Shown here: in pieces, positions 1 to 8,703 of the stretch | Numbering within the stretch: the stretch's first letter is position 1 | How the letters are laid out: each line of letters starts with the position of its first letter | Origin: GCA-003244245 sp036501085 | Lineage (GTDB): Bacteria > Actinomycetota > Actinomycetes > Mycobacteriales > Pseudonocardiaceae | Assembly: GCA_036501085.1 (NCBI GenBank) | Contig: DASYAZ010000037.1 | Location: 1 to 37,484, forward strand | Length of the DNA stretch: 37,484 bases | Direction of reading: 5' to 3' | Made by a program: the position numbers and the translations under genes | Notes under the pieces: generated by a model | Seen by the model: the letters and a program-made list of their open reading frames with translations, nothing else | The model's database searches: none | Told to the model about the DNA's origin: nothing

Positions 1-2
1 AC

Positions 3-47
3 CTGTGTGGGGGCTGGCCGCCCTTAACGGAGGCCAACCCCCCACAG
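3..47 (-). terminator. Terminator-like hairpin after infB
   Basis: An inverted repeat lies directly behind the infB stop codon. The left arm (3-19) starts CTGTGTGGGGG and the right arm (about 32-47) ends CCCCCCACAG, pairing over about 15 bases with small bulges around a loop containing CCTTAA. There is no clear U-tract on the infB strand, which is usual for actinobacterial terminators. It could also serve a converging gene left of the window. Confidence 0.6.
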
Positions 48-51
48 ATGG

Positions 52-3051
52 TCAGGTGCGGGGCTTCTCGCGAAGCTCGTAGGTCTCGATCTCATCGCCC
101 ACCCGGATGTCGTGGTACGACGAGAGCGTGAGACCGCACTCGTAGCCTTCCCGCACCGAGGACGCGTCGTCCTTGAACCGGCGCAGTGAGGACACCGTGA
201 AGTCCTCCCGGACGACCACGTTGTCCCGTAGCAACCGGGCCTTGGCGTTGCGCCGGATCTCCCCCGAGGTGACCATGCAGCCGGCGATGGTGCCGACCTT
301 GGAGGAGCGGAAGACCTCACGGACTTCGGCCCGGCCGAGCGATACTTCCTCGTATTCCGGCTTGAGCATGCCCTTGAGAGCCTGCTCGATCTCCTCGATC
401 GCCTGGTAGATCACCGAGTAGTAACGGATCTCCACGCCCTCGCGGTTGGCCAGCGTGGTCGCCTTACCGTCGGCCCGGACGTTGAACCCGAGCACGATGG
501 TGTTGTCCGCGATGGCCAAGTTGATGTCGCTCTCAGTGATTCCACCGACCCCGCGGGAGATGACCCGCAGTTCCACCTCATCACCGACATCGATCTTCAG
601 CAGGGCATCTTCCAGCGCCTCCACGGTGCCGGCGTTGTCGCCCTTGAGGATCAGGTTGAGCTCGCTGGTCTCCTTCAGGGCCCGATCCAGGTCTTCCAGG
701 CTGACCCGGCGGCGCCGGGAAGCAAGATCGGCGTTGCGCTCACGGGTACGCCTGCGGTCAGCGATCTGCCGGGCGATGCGGTCCTCGTCGACAACGAGGA
801 AGTTGTCGCCGGCGCCCGGCACCGAGGTGAACCCGATGAGCTGCACCGGGCGCGAGGGCAGCGCTTCGGTGACGTCGTCGCCGTGCTCGTCGACCATGCG
901 GCGGACCCGACCATAGGCATCTCCGGCCACCACGGAGTCACCGACCCGCAGCGTGCCCCGCTGCACCAGTACGGTGGCCACCGGACCACGACCGCGGTCC
1001 AGATGCGCCTCGATCGCCACACCCTGCGCATCCATCTCCGGGTTGGCCCGCAGATCCAGCGAGGCATCCGCGGTGAGCAGGATGGCCTCGAGGAGCGAGC
1101 CGATGTTGGTGCCCTCCTTGGCCGAGATGTCGACGAACATGGTGTCGCCGCCATAGTCCTCGGGCACCAGCCCGTACTCGGTGAGCTGGCCACGGATCCG
1201 CGTCGGGTCCGCATTCTCCTTATCGATCTTGTTGACCGCGACCACGACCGGCACCCGGGCCGCCTTCGCGTGGTTGATCGCCTCCACGGTCTGCGGCATG
1301 ACACCGTCATCGGCAGCCACCACCAGTACGGCGATGTCCGTCGAGCGCGCACCGCGGGCCCGCATGGCAGTGAACGCCTCGTGACCCGGGGTGTCGATGA
1401 AGGTGATCAGCCGCTCCACGCCGTCCAGCTCGGTAGCGACCTGGTAAGCACCGATGTGCTGGGTGATCCCCCCAGCCTCCCCACCCATCACGTTGGCCTG
1501 CCGGATGGTGTCCAGCAGGCGGGTCTTGCCGTGGTCGACGTGGCCCATGACAGTCACCACCGGTGGGCGGAAGGCGAGGTCGTCCTCACCCCCGAAGTCC
1601 TCGCCATAAGTCAGATCGAAGGACTCCAGCAGCTCCCGATCCTCGTCCTCGGGACTGACGACCTGGATCTGGTAGTTCATCTCCTGCCCGAGCAGCTCCA
1701 GCACGTCATCGGAGACCGACTGGGTCGCCGTCACCATCTCACCGAGATGGAACAACGCCTGCACCAGCGCAGCAGGGTTGGCATCGATCTTCTCGGCGAA
1801 ATCAGTGAGCGAGGACCCGCGACGTAGCCGGACGACCTCGCCGGTGCCACGGGGCAACCGGACGCCACCTACCGAGGGCGCCTGCATGTTGTCGAACTCC
1901 TGGCGCTTCTGCCGCTTGGACTTGCGGCCCTTGCGCGCCGGGCCCCCGGGCCGGCCGAAGGCTCCGGCCGCTCCGCCGCGGCCGCGGCCTCCTCCACCGC
2001 CGCCGCCGGGACGCGCCGGCCCTCCGCGGAAGCCACCGCCCGCGGGGGCACCGGAGCTCGGTGCCCCGCTGGGAGCTCCGCCGCTGCGGAAACCGCCGCC
2101 CCCACCGCGGCCGCCACCAGGACCACCACGGCCGCCACCAGGACCACCCGGACCACCCGGACCGCCTCGCCCGCTGTCACCGCCGGTGCGACCGGGCCGA
2201 CTCGATCCCGCCCCCGGACCGGGCGGCCGCGGCGGCATCATGCCGGGGTTCGGGCGTGGTCCGCCGCTTCCGGACGGACCGCTGCGGCCGGCGGGTGCTC
2301 GGTTGCCCCCACCCGGACGGGGGGGCATGCTGCCCGGTCCGGCCGGGCTCGTGGGAGGCCCGGAGCGCTGGCCCGCCGAACGTGGCGGCGCAGAACTGCC
2401 AACACCGAAGGGATTGTTGCCCACCCGCGGGGACCGCGGCCCTGGCTTGGGCGACCTCGGACGGACCTCTCCGGACCCGGATCCGTCGTCGGGTCGCGCG
2501 CCTGGACGTTGCTCGGAACGCTGCTCGGAAGATGGTCGCTGGGGAGCCACCCGGTGCTCGGCTGCGGGGCGCTGGGGAGCCGGACTTTCCGGCACGGCAG
2601 GCCGGTCACCGACCGAGGGGGGCTCGCCGGTCGGTGGACGCTCGGCAGCCGGCTGGCGCACGGCAGGAGCCGGACGCTGGGGAATCCCCAGCGGCGAAGC
2701 ACCCGGAGCCGGAGCGGGGGCCCTCGGCGCGGTACCGGCAGCGGGACTGCTCGGCGCCGATTCCGGCCGGCGGCTCGGAGCGGGAGCGGGCCTCGGCGTG
2801 CCCTCACCGGGAGCGGGGTGGATCCCACCGGATTCGCCAGCGCGTGCCCGGCCGGCCGACGCGCCGTTGGCACGAGGCTCCTTGGCTGCCTCGGTGGGAA
2901 ATGAGTCGCGAAGCTTGCGGGCGACCGGTGCCTCCACCGTCGAAGAGGCAGACTTCACATACTCGCCGAGGTCGGCGAGCTTCTTGAGTACGTCTTTACT
3001 GGTGACACCGAGCTCTTTCGCGAGCTCGTGCACGCGGGCCTTGCCTGCCAC
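52..3051 (-). CDS. infB: Translation initiation factor IF-2
   Basis: IF-2 is the GTPase that brings initiator fMet-tRNA to the 30S subunit and promotes 50S joining. The 999-residue protein has the short N-terminal IF2_N helix domain (ARVHELAKELGV, about residues 4-50), a long Gly/Pro/Arg/Ser-rich low-complexity linker (about 55-385), then the G domain with GHVDHGKT (about 503), DTPGHEAF and NKID, followed by domains II-IV. The GTG at 3051 is chosen over a possible start at 3081 because AGGAGA lies a few bases upstream and the family motif starts right after it. The long basic linker is typical of actinobacterial IF-2. It is the last gene of rimP-nusA-ylxR-infB, 176 bases after ylxR, and ends before a hairpin. 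Confidence 0.97.
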   Translation of the reverse strand: MAGKARVHELAKELGVTSKDVLKKLADLGEYVKSASSTVEAPVARKLRDSFPTEAAKEPRANGASAGRARAGESGGIHPAPGEGTPRPAPAPSRRPESAPSSPAAGTAPRAPAPAPGASPLGIPQRPAPAVRQPAAERPPTGEPPSVGDRPAVPESPAPQRPAAEHRVAPQRPSSEQRSEQRPGARPDDGSGSGEVRPRSPKPGPRSPRVGNNPFGVGSSAPPRSAGQRSGPPTSPAGPGSMPPRPGGGNRAPAGRSGPSGSGGPRPNPGMMPPRPPGPGAGSSRPGRTGGDSGRGGPGGPGGPGGGRGGPGGGRGGGGGFRSGGAPSGAPSSGAPAGGGFRGGPARPGGGGGGGRGRGGAAGAFGRPGGPARKGRKSKRQKRQEFDNMQAPSVGGVRLPRGTGEVVRLRRGSSLTDFAEKIDANPAALVQALFHLGEMVTATQSVSDDVLELLGQEMNYQIQVVSPEDEDRELLESFDLTYGEDFGGEDDLAFRPPVVTVMGHVDHGKTRLLDTIRQANVMGGEAGGITQHIGAYQVATELDGVERLITFIDTPGHEAFTAMRARGARSTDIAVLVVAADDGVMPQTVEAINHAKAARVPVVVAVNKIDKENADPTRIRGQLTEYGLVPEDYGGDTMFVDISAKEGTNIGSLLEAILLTADASLDLRANPEMDAQGVAIEAHLDRGRGPVATVLVQRGTLRVGDSVVAGDAYGRVRRMVDEHGDDVTEALPSRPVQLIGFTSVPGAGDNFLVVDEDRIARQIADRRRTRERNADLASRRRRVSLEDLDRALKETSELNLILKGDNAGTVEALEDALLKIDVGDEVELRVISRGVGGITESDINLAIADNTIVLGFNVRADGKATTLANREGVEIRYYSVIYQAIEEIEQALKGMLKPEYEEVSLGRAEVREVFRSSKVGTIAGCMVTSGEIRRNAKARLLRDNVVVREDFTVSSLRRFKDDASSVREGYECGLTLSSYHDIRVGDEIETYELREKPRT
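2108..2158. repeat. Tandem 21-bp repeat in the infB linker
   Basis: Two adjacent 21-bp copies (2108-2128 and 2129-2149, one difference at the last base) begin CGGCCGCCACCAGG and run into GGACCACCC-type 9-bp units. On the infB strand they encode Gly/Pro/Arg-rich sequence (GGPGG and GGRGG types). All units are multiples of three, so slippage here would lengthen or shorten the linker without a frameshift. Confidence 0.75.
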
Positions 3052-3179
3052 TGCTCTCCTCACTGGTGGAGCCGGCGGCAATCCCGCTCGACCCCGCTAC
3101 TAGTGCATGTCCATCGCTGTCAGAGCTTCACGACTGCGGGTACATTTCAGAATCGACCTGCTCTCTGCGTTGACCGCGT

Positions 3180-3196
3180 ACCGGGACGATCCCGGT
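3180..3196. other. Small perfect hairpin between ylxR and infB
   Basis: Seven-base arms ACCGGGA and TCCCGGT enclose the loop CGA. It lies in the 176-base gap between the ylxR stop and the infB start. It could be a weak pausing or processing site in the operon mRNA. I see no further conserved structure in this gap, and chance is possible at this GC content. Confidence 0.3.
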
Positions 3197-3227
3197 CATC
3201 GGGCACGTCCCCGGCGAACCGGGAACC

Positions 3228-3560
3228 TCATTCGTCTCCGCACTGCTCCGTGACAAAGGCCTGCACCGGGGCGATGTCGAGCGCACCCGCGGCGCGCAGT
3301 GCCCGCGGGAACGCACGGCGTCGCTCGGCGAGACGCAGGCAGTCCAGTTCGGGATGCACCCAGGCACCCCGACCCGGCTGCCGGCGCTGCGGGTCCGGAA
3401 CCAGAGCCCCGTCCACCGCCACCACACGTAGCAATCCGGAAGCCACCGCCCTGGTCCGGCAACCCACGCACGTCCGAACGGGCTCGGCAGGCCGCTCGCG
3501 GCGACAAGACCGGACCTTGTCCAGGCAGGCGTAGACCGTCCCCCGACGGTAGGCCTTCAT
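3228..3560 (-). CDS. ylxR: YlxR family protein (DUF448)
   Basis: The YlxR/DUF448 family is a small basic protein encoded between nusA and infB in many bacteria. It is reported to bind RNA or nucleoid-associated targets, and its exact role is not settled. This 110-residue protein carries the family signature: RTCVGCR, then LLRVV, then PGRGAWVHP with a following Cys, and the RRRAFPRALR tail. The ATG at 3560 lies four bases past the nusA TAG stop, which suggests translational coupling; no strong ribosome binding site is visible. An in-frame start at 3599 inside nusA would add 13 residues not expected for the family. Confidence 0.9.
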   Translation of the reverse strand: MKAYRRGTVYACLDKVRSCRRERPAEPVRTCVGCRTRAVASGLLRVVAVDGALVPDPQRRQPGRGAWVHPELDCLRLAERRRAFPRALRAAGALDIAPVQAFVTEQCGDE

Positions 3561-3564
3561 AATA

Positions 3565-4623
3565 CTAGCGTGTCCCGGCGGCCGGAGGAGAACCGGCATT
3601 GCTCACCGGGATCTCGGCACGGGGGGCGAGGGCCGGCGGGGCCGCCATCGGATCCGCGTCACTGCGGATGTCGATCTTCCATCCGGTCAGGCGGGCGGCC
3701 AGCCTGGCGTTCTGGCCTTCCTTGCCGATCGCCAGCGAGAGCTGGAAGTCAGGCACGATGACCCGGGCAGTCTTGGCCCGGAGATCGATGACCTGTACCG
3801 AGACGACCTTCGCCGGGGACAGCGCGTTACCCACGAAGGTCGCCGGATCATCCGAGTGATCGATGATGTCGATCTTCTCGCCACCCAGTTCGCTCATCAC
3901 ATTGCGGACCCGCTGGCCCATCGGTCCGATACAGGCGCCCTTGGCATTGACCCCCGCGACCGTCGATCGGACCGCGATCTTCGAACGATGTCCCGCTTCC
4001 CTCGCCACCGCGGGGATCTCCACGGTGCCGTCGGCGATCTCGGGAACCTCCAGGGCGAACAACCGGCGAACCAGGTTGGGATGCGTCCGGGACAGGGTGA
4101 TCTGTGGTCCGCGTATCCCTCGGGATACCCCCACCACGTAGCACTTGATCCGCTCACCATGACGGTAGGTCTCTCTGGGCGCCTGCTCCACCGGCGGGAT
4201 CACGCCTTCGGTCTCACCGACCTGGACCACCACCACACCCCTGGAGTTGGCCCTGGCGTCTCGCTGCACGACTCCGGCGACGATCTCGCCTTCCTTGGCC
4301 GAGAACTCACCGAAAGTCCGCTCGTGCTCGGCATCACGGAGCCGCTGCAAGATCACCTGCCGGGCGGTGGTGGCCGCGATCCGGCCGAATCCCTCGGGAG
4401 TGTCGTCCCATTCGGCCAGCACGTTGCCCTCGGCATCGAGCTCCTGTGCCAACACCCGGACCAGGCCGGTCTTGCGGTCGACGTCGATTCGCACGTTCGG
4501 TTGGTGGCCGTCAGTGTGCTTGTATGCGGTGAGCAGTGCCGTCTCGATGGCCTCGAGAACCGTCTCGAAGGAGACATCCTTGTCCCGCTCGATGGCGCGC
4601 AGCGCGGCGATGTCGACGTTCAC
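3565..4623 (-). CDS. nusA: Transcription termination/antitermination factor NusA
   Basis: NusA binds RNA polymerase and nascent RNA and modulates pausing, termination and rRNA antitermination. The 352-residue protein has the N-terminal polymerase-binding domain (about 1-115, MNVDIAALRAIERDK), an S1 domain (about 120-185, GEIVAGVVQRDARANSRG), and two KH domains, the second with FQLSLAIGKEGQNARLAARL. It lacks the C-terminal acidic repeats of the E. coli protein, as is normal for actinobacteria. The GTG start overlaps the rimP stop in the string GTGA, and GGAGG precedes it inside rimP. Confidence 0.97.
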   Translation of the reverse strand: MNVDIAALRAIERDKDVSFETVLEAIETALLTAYKHTDGHQPNVRIDVDRKTGLVRVLAQELDAEGNVLAEWDDTPEGFGRIAATTARQVILQRLRDAEHERTFGEFSAKEGEIVAGVVQRDARANSRGVVVVQVGETEGVIPPVEQAPRETYRHGERIKCYVVGVSRGIRGPQITLSRTHPNLVRRLFALEVPEIADGTVEIPAVAREAGHRSKIAVRSTVAGVNAKGACIGPMGQRVRNVMSELGGEKIDIIDHSDDPATFVGNALSPAKVVSVQVIDLRAKTARVIVPDFQLSLAIGKEGQNARLAARLTGWKIDIRSDADPMAAPPALAPRAEIPVSNAGSPPAAGTR

Positions 4624-5144
4624 CGTTCCTCCAAATCCTGCCGTCTGGCGCCCTCGAGCGCAGCGAGCTCAGCCGCAGGCGGCTGGCGGAATTCCACTTC
4701 CACCACCGCACGGCACAGCTCCGCGTAGCGCACCCGGCGAAGGGATCCCGACGCCAGCAGCGTGACACCCTCGTCGTCGCAGTCGCCGATCCGGCCGACC
4801 AACTCCCCACCCTCGGCCAGGACGGCGCGCACCAGCCGAAGCCGGTTGCGCCGCCAGTGCCGCGGGTGAGTCAGCGGCCGGTCCACCCCAGGTGAGCTCA
4901 CTTCGAGGTTGTACGGGCCGGCCACCAGCTCAGCATGCTGGTCCAGCGCCAGCGACACCGCGCGACTCACCGCGGTGATGTCGTCCAACCCGACACCGGT
5001 GTCCGAATCGATGATCACCCGGATCAGCCAGCGCTGACCTGCGCGCATCTCCTCCAGCTCCTCGAGCTCGAACCCGGTGCCGGCCACAGCCTCACGGACC
5101 ACCGGTTCGATGGGTGAGCCGGTATTCGCGGGCTGCGCGATCAC
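4620..5144 (-). CDS. rimP: Ribosome maturation factor RimP
   Basis: RimP assists late assembly of the 30S subunit. The 174-residue protein shows the family core: an N-terminal PIEPVVREAV...GFELEELE alpha/beta domain, a central IDSDTGVGLDDITAVSRAVS segment, the characteristic LEVSSPGVDRPLTHPRHWRRN motif, and the C-terminal SH3-like part. The GTG at 5144 is preferred because a full AGGAGG lies five bases upstream; a longer reading from 5213 adds an N-terminus with no family similarity. It is the first gene of the nusA-infB operon, so the operon promoter should lie in the 151-base gap to the divergent lipoprotein gene. Confidence 0.95.
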   Translation of the reverse strand: MIAQPANTGSPIEPVVREAVAGTGFELEELEEMRAGQRWLIRVIIDSDTGVGLDDITAVSRAVSLALDQHAELVAGPYNLEVSSPGVDRPLTHPRHWRRNRLRLVRAVLAEGGELVGRIGDCDDEGVTLLASGSLRRVRYAELCRAVVEVEFRQPPAAELAALEGARRQDLEER

Positions 5145-5295
5145 CGTGGCCTCCTGGAGAGAAATGCTCTGCGTGGATGAAGCTGACAAAGCTGCGGCGC
5201 GGGTGGCGAGCAAGCTCGGCAGCCCCGGCCGGGATCACCTAGGGTATCGCGTCGCGAGAACCCCCAGCGTGGAGTGGATCGCCTAGTGGATCACG

Positions 5296-5868
5296 GTGCT
5301 GGGTCAGCGGCTAATCGGGGGACTGGCAAAATGGCTTACCGTGTCCGGAGCCCGCCCCAGCCGTCGTCACGTGCTGGGCACCGGAGCAGCGGCAGCGCTG
5401 CTCCTGCTGGGTACTCCCGTGGCGCTGACCGGGTGCAGTCCATGGTCGTCTGGTCGCGAGGGACCTGATCAATTGGAGGCCCCGGCGCGACGCGCCGAGA
5501 CGGACGCGGCCCAGGCGAGCGCGGTAGCCCAGATGGCGGCCGGAATGCCCAACCGCACCGGGGCCGAGTTGGCTGCAGCAGCCAAGAGCCTCGCCGCCGA
5601 CCGGACGGCTCACGCGAATGCGCTGCGCGCCGAACTGCACCGGGTCCACACCGGCACGGCGTCCACCACCAGGGCCCCCGCGCCCCCACCGGCAGCGCCT
5701 CCAGCCGCGGCACCCGACCTCGCCAACGCCCAGTCGGCACTGACCGAGGCGATGCACTCGGCACGGGACGAGGCCGCCGCATTGGTCATGACGTTGCCCG
5801 GTTACCGCGCCGCCCTGCTGGCCTCGATCGCAGCCTGCTGCGCAACCCACGCCGCCCTCCTCGCATGA
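5296..5868 (+). CDS. Predicted lipoprotein with twin-arginine-like signal
   Basis: The protein begins with SRRHVLGTGAAAALLLLG followed by a lipobox ending LTGC, so it is probably exported (Arg-Arg is compatible with Tat) and lipid-anchored. The mature part is about 140 residues, Ala-rich and predicted helical, with a Pro/Ala-rich stretch (about 120-137) in the middle. By position it matches mycobacterial Rv2843, an alanine-rich protein next to rimP; function is unknown. The GTG at 5296 gives 190 residues; the in-frame GTG at 5341 would give a more usual signal length. Neither has a clear ribosome binding site. Its TGA overlaps the next start (ATGA), so the two genes are probably cotranslated and may act together. 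Confidence 0.8.
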   Translation: MLGQRLIGGLAKWLTVSGARPSRRHVLGTGAAAALLLLGTPVALTGCSPWSSGREGPDQLEAPARRAETDAAQASAVAQMAAGMPNRTGAELAAAAKSLAADRTAHANALRAELHRVHTGTASTTRAPAPPPAAPPAAAPDLANAQSALTEAMHSARDEAAALVMTLPGYRAALLASIAACCATHAALLA

Positions 5869-6410
5869 CCCCCTTCCCCCTTCGCCGTCCCCACCCCGAT
5901 ATGGAGACATATCGGGGTAAAGGGGTTACCTCTGACCCCGATATGTCTCCATATCGGGAGAGGGGGGATGGGGAGCGGGGGGTGCCGGTGGGGGCTTTGC
6001 AGGCGGCGCTGGCCGCGGAGCATGCCGCTGTGTGGGCTTACGGGCTGGCGGGGGCGTTCATATCCGGCACTTTGGCCGGCCAGCTCGGCAAGGCTGAGAC
6101 AGTGCACATGGCACGGCGCGACGCCACCGAGCGGGCGCTGATCGACGCGGGCGCGCGACCGGTGCAGCCCGAGCCGGGCTACCTCACCCCCGAGCCGGTC
6201 ACCAATGCCGCTTCGGCGCTGCGGCTGGCCATCACCGCCGAGACCGATGCAGCCGCCGCGTGGCGCTCGGTCATTGCGCGCAGCCCGGCGGATCCGGATG
6301 TGCGCGAGTCCGCTCTCGACGCGCTGACGACCGCGGCGGTGCAAGCCACCCGCTGGCGCGCCGCGGCCGACGCCGACCCAGCCACCGTGCCCTTCCCCGG
6401 CGCGCCGTAG
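5865..6410 (+). CDS. DUF4439 ferritin-like protein
   Basis: From residue 40 the protein reads VPVGALQAALAAEHAAVWAYGLAGAF, typical of the DUF4439 ferritin-like helical domain found in actinobacteria beside a rimP-linked lipoprotein gene (position of Rv2844). A second Glu-containing helix (ITAETDAAAAW) fits a four-helix bundle; metal binding is possible but unproven. The ATG at 5865 overlaps the upstream stop in ATGA. Residues 11-32 are encoded by an inserted twin-hairpin repeat and read PDMETYRG...PDMSPYRE, not part of the family. If translation instead starts at the GTG at 5982, the repeat lies in the leader between the two genes. I favour 5865 for the overlap, but not strongly. Confidence 0.8.
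   Translation: MTPFPLRRPHPDMETYRGKGVTSDPDMSPYRERGDGERGVPVGALQAALAAEHAAVWAYGLAGAFISGTLAGQLGKAETVHMARRDATERALIDAGARPVQPEPGYLTPEPVTNAASALRLAITAETDAAAAWRSVIARSPADPDVRESALDALTTAAVQATRWRAAADADPATVPFPGAP
5894..5958. repeat. Twin-hairpin repeat element, copy 1
   Basis: Hairpin A (5894-5917) has perfect 10-nt arms CCCCGATATG and CATATCGGGG around the loop GAGA. After an 18-nt spacer (5918-5935), hairpin B (5936-5958) has arms CCCCGATATG and CATATCGGG around TCTC, so B is the reverse complement of A apart from its last base. The whole element is therefore an inverted pair of hairpins, like REPIN elements. C-rich sequence before it and G-rich sequence after it extend the inverted repeat imperfectly. 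It is in frame with the start of the DUF4439 gene. A second copy is at 29490-29555. Confidence 0.9.
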
Positions 6411-6450
6411 AACAGCGACCGCGGGGTCCTACTGAAACGAGGCCACGGCC

Positions 6451-6861
6451 GTGCACACCGAACAGCTCCGCATCGAGACCGGCGCGCGGGAGACAGTGCG
6501 CGACATCACCCGGGAATGCCGCGCTTTTCTTGATCGGATGGAAGCTGGTGATGGTCTGCTGCACGTGTGGGTGCCGCATGCCACCGCCGGCCTGGCAGTG
6601 ATCGAGACCGGGGCCGGTAGCGACACCGACCTGCTCGCCGCACTGCGCGCGCTGCTTCCCGCCGACGACCGGTGGCGGCACCGGCACGGCTCACCCGGGC
6701 ACGGCAGGGATCACCTGCTACCCGCGTTGCTGCCGCCCTACGCCAGCGTCCCCGTGCTCGGCGGCCAGCTCGCGCTGGGGACCTGGCAGTCGATCTGCGT
6801 GGTGGACACCAACGGCGACAACCCGGTCCGCACCGTCCGGCTGAGCTTCCTGACCGGCTGA
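6451..6861 (+). CDS. YjbQ/UPF0047 family protein
   Basis: The 136-residue protein matches the YjbQ (UPF0047) family along its full length: the first strands, then VPHATAGLAVIETGAGSDTDLL, then a His-containing segment (HGSPGHGRDHLLPALL), SVPVLGG, and LGTWQSICVVD. Members form trimers with conserved His residues; a weak thiamine-phosphate synthase activity has been described for some, but the physiological role is unsettled. The start is the GTG at 6451 behind an imperfect GAGG. The gene ends four bases before the stop of the converging proS gene, leaving no room for a separate terminator. Confidence 0.85.
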   Translation: MHTEQLRIETGARETVRDITRECRAFLDRMEAGDGLLHVWVPHATAGLAVIETGAGSDTDLLAALRALLPADDRWRHRHGSPGHGRDHLLPALLPPYASVPVLGGQLALGTWQSICVVDTNGDNPVRTVRLSFLTG

Positions 6862-6865
6862 TCAG

Positions 6866-8614
6866 CTACTTGCTGCACAGCTCCTGCACGTGGGTCACCA
6901 CCCCGTCCACCGGTACCTCGGTGCGCTCCCCCGTCACCCGGTCCTTGACCTCCACGACACCGGAGGCCAGTCCACGGCCCACCACCAGGATGGTCGGCAT
7001 ACCGACCAGCTCGGCGTCGGCGAACTTCACCCCGGGAGTGGCGGCGCGATCGTCGAGGATCACCCGCAGGCCGGCGGCGTCGAGTTCCTCAGCCAGCCGC
7101 TCACCGGCCTCGCCGATGGTGCCGTCCTTGCCGGCGATGACGAGGTGCACGTCGGCTGGGGCGACCTCACGGGGCCAGATGAGCCCGTGCTCGTCGTGGC
7201 TCTGCTCGGCGATCGCACCGACCAGCCGGGACACCCCGATCCCGTAGCAACCCATGGTGATCCGGACCGGTTTGCCATCGGGCCCGAGCGCATCCAGCTT
7301 GAAGGTGTCGGCGTACTTGCGCCCGAGCTGGAAGATATGCCCGATCTCGATGCCCCGCGCCGCGACCAGGGTGCCGGCTCCATCCGGTGAGGGATCACCG
7401 GCGCGCACCTCCGCGGCCTCGACGGTGCCGTCGGGAATGAAGTCACGCCCGCACACCAGGTCGACGACGTGGTGATCAGGACGGTCCGCGCCGGTGGCCC
7501 AAGCGCTACCCCGGACCACCCGGGGGTCGACCAGGTACCGCACCTGGTGCGCCCCGAGCGCGCCGGGCCCGATGTAGCCCTTGGCCAGGAACGGGTGCGC
7601 AGCGAAGTCCACATCCTCCAGCAGCGCCACCTCAGCCGGGGACAGCGAGGCTTCCAGCCGTTTCATGTCGACCTCACGGTCGCCGGGGATCCCGACACCG
7701 AGCAGCTCCCAATCCTGCGCACCGGGCTGCCGGATCTTGACCATGACGTTCTTCAGGGTGTCCGCAGCGCTGAAGGTGCGGCCCAGTCCGGCGGCGTTGA
7801 GGTGATCGACCAAGGTGGCGATGGTCGGGGTGCCGGGGGTGTGCAGCACCTGGGCCGGGGGCAGGCCGTCCAGGGGCCGCTCCGGGGGCGCGGGAGTGGT
7901 CACCGCCTCCACGTTGGCGGCGTACCCGGACTCGGTGCTGCGGACGAAGGTGTCCTCACCGGTCTCGGCCTCGGCGAGGAACTCCTCGCTGGCCGAGCCA
8001 CCCATCGCGCCGGACATGGCCGACACGATCACATATCGCAACCCGAGCCGGTCGAAGATCCTGACGTAAGCCTCGCGGTGCGCCTGGTAGGACCGGGCCA
8101 GCCCGTCCTCGGACAGGTCGAACGAGTACGAGTCCTTCATCAGGAACTCCCGGCCGCGCAGGATCCCCGCACGGGGGCGTTCCTCGTCCCGGTACTTGGT
8201 CTGCACCTGGTAGAGGATCACCGGGTAGTCCTTGTACGAGCTGTACTCGCCCTTGACGGTGAGCGTGAACAGCTCCTCATGGGTGGGCCCGAGCAGGTAG
8301 TCGCCACCCTTGCGGTCGCGCAACCGGAACAGGTTCGCGCCGTACTCGGTCCAGCGACCGGTCGCCTCGTAGGGTTCGCGCGGCAGTAACGCCGGGAACA
8401 GGATCTCCTGCCCGCCGATCGCGTCCATCTCCTGCCGGACGACGGTCTCGATGTTGCGCAGCACCCGCAGGCCCAGCGGTAGCCACGAATAGATCCCCGG
8501 CGCGACGCGGCGGACATACCCGGCGCGCACCAGCAGTTTGTGGCTGGGCACCTCGGCGTCCACCGGGTCCTCGCGCAGGGTGCGCAGGAACAGCGACGAC
8601 AACCTGGTGATCAT
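6866..8614 (-). CDS. proS: Prolyl-tRNA synthetase
   Basis: ProS charges tRNA-Pro in the cytoplasm. The 582-residue protein is the bacterial type: class II motif 1 region (PGIYSWLPLGLRVLRNIE), motif 2 (RDEERPRAGILRGREFLMKDSYSFD), an inserted editing domain between motifs 2 and 3 (about residues 220-400), motif 3 (GCYGIGVSRLVGAIAEQ), and a C-terminal anticodon-binding domain. The ATG at 8614 gives the normal N-terminus MITRLSSLFLRTLRE. It lies at the same relative place as proS (Rv2845c) in mycobacteria. The 89-base gap upstream of it, after the MalY-like gene, probably carries its promoter; I cannot pick reliable boxes. Confidence 0.97.
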   Translation of the reverse strand: MITRLSSLFLRTLREDPVDAEVPSHKLLVRAGYVRRVAPGIYSWLPLGLRVLRNIETVVRQEMDAIGGQEILFPALLPREPYEATGRWTEYGANLFRLRDRKGGDYLLGPTHEELFTLTVKGEYSSYKDYPVILYQVQTKYRDEERPRAGILRGREFLMKDSYSFDLSEDGLARSYQAHREAYVRIFDRLGLRYVIVSAMSGAMGGSASEEFLAEAETGEDTFVRSTESGYAANVEAVTTPAPPERPLDGLPPAQVLHTPGTPTIATLVDHLNAAGLGRTFSAADTLKNVMVKIRQPGAQDWELLGVGIPGDREVDMKRLEASLSPAEVALLEDVDFAAHPFLAKGYIGPGALGAHQVRYLVDPRVVRGSAWATGADRPDHHVVDLVCGRDFIPDGTVEAAEVRAGDPSPDGAGTLVAARGIEIGHIFQLGRKYADTFKLDALGPDGKPVRITMGCYGIGVSRLVGAIAEQSHDEHGLIWPREVAPADVHLVIAGKDGTIGEAGERLAEELDAAGLRVILDDRAATPGVKFADAELVGMPTILVVGRGLASGVVEVKDRVTGERTEVPVDGVVTHVQELCSK

Positions 8615-8703
8615 GCTTGGCTACTCCTCGAGGGCGGCCGGATTGCTGAGCTCGCAGCGTATCGGGACTTCGGAGTGTCAGTCCTCCCGGTTACCGTCAC
8701 CGG

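Noticed and set aside
5145..5295. Promoter boxes between rimP and the lipoprotein gene
   Set aside because: A TACCCT-like -10 can be picked on the minus strand, but no matching -35 at proper spacing; evidence is too weak to list.
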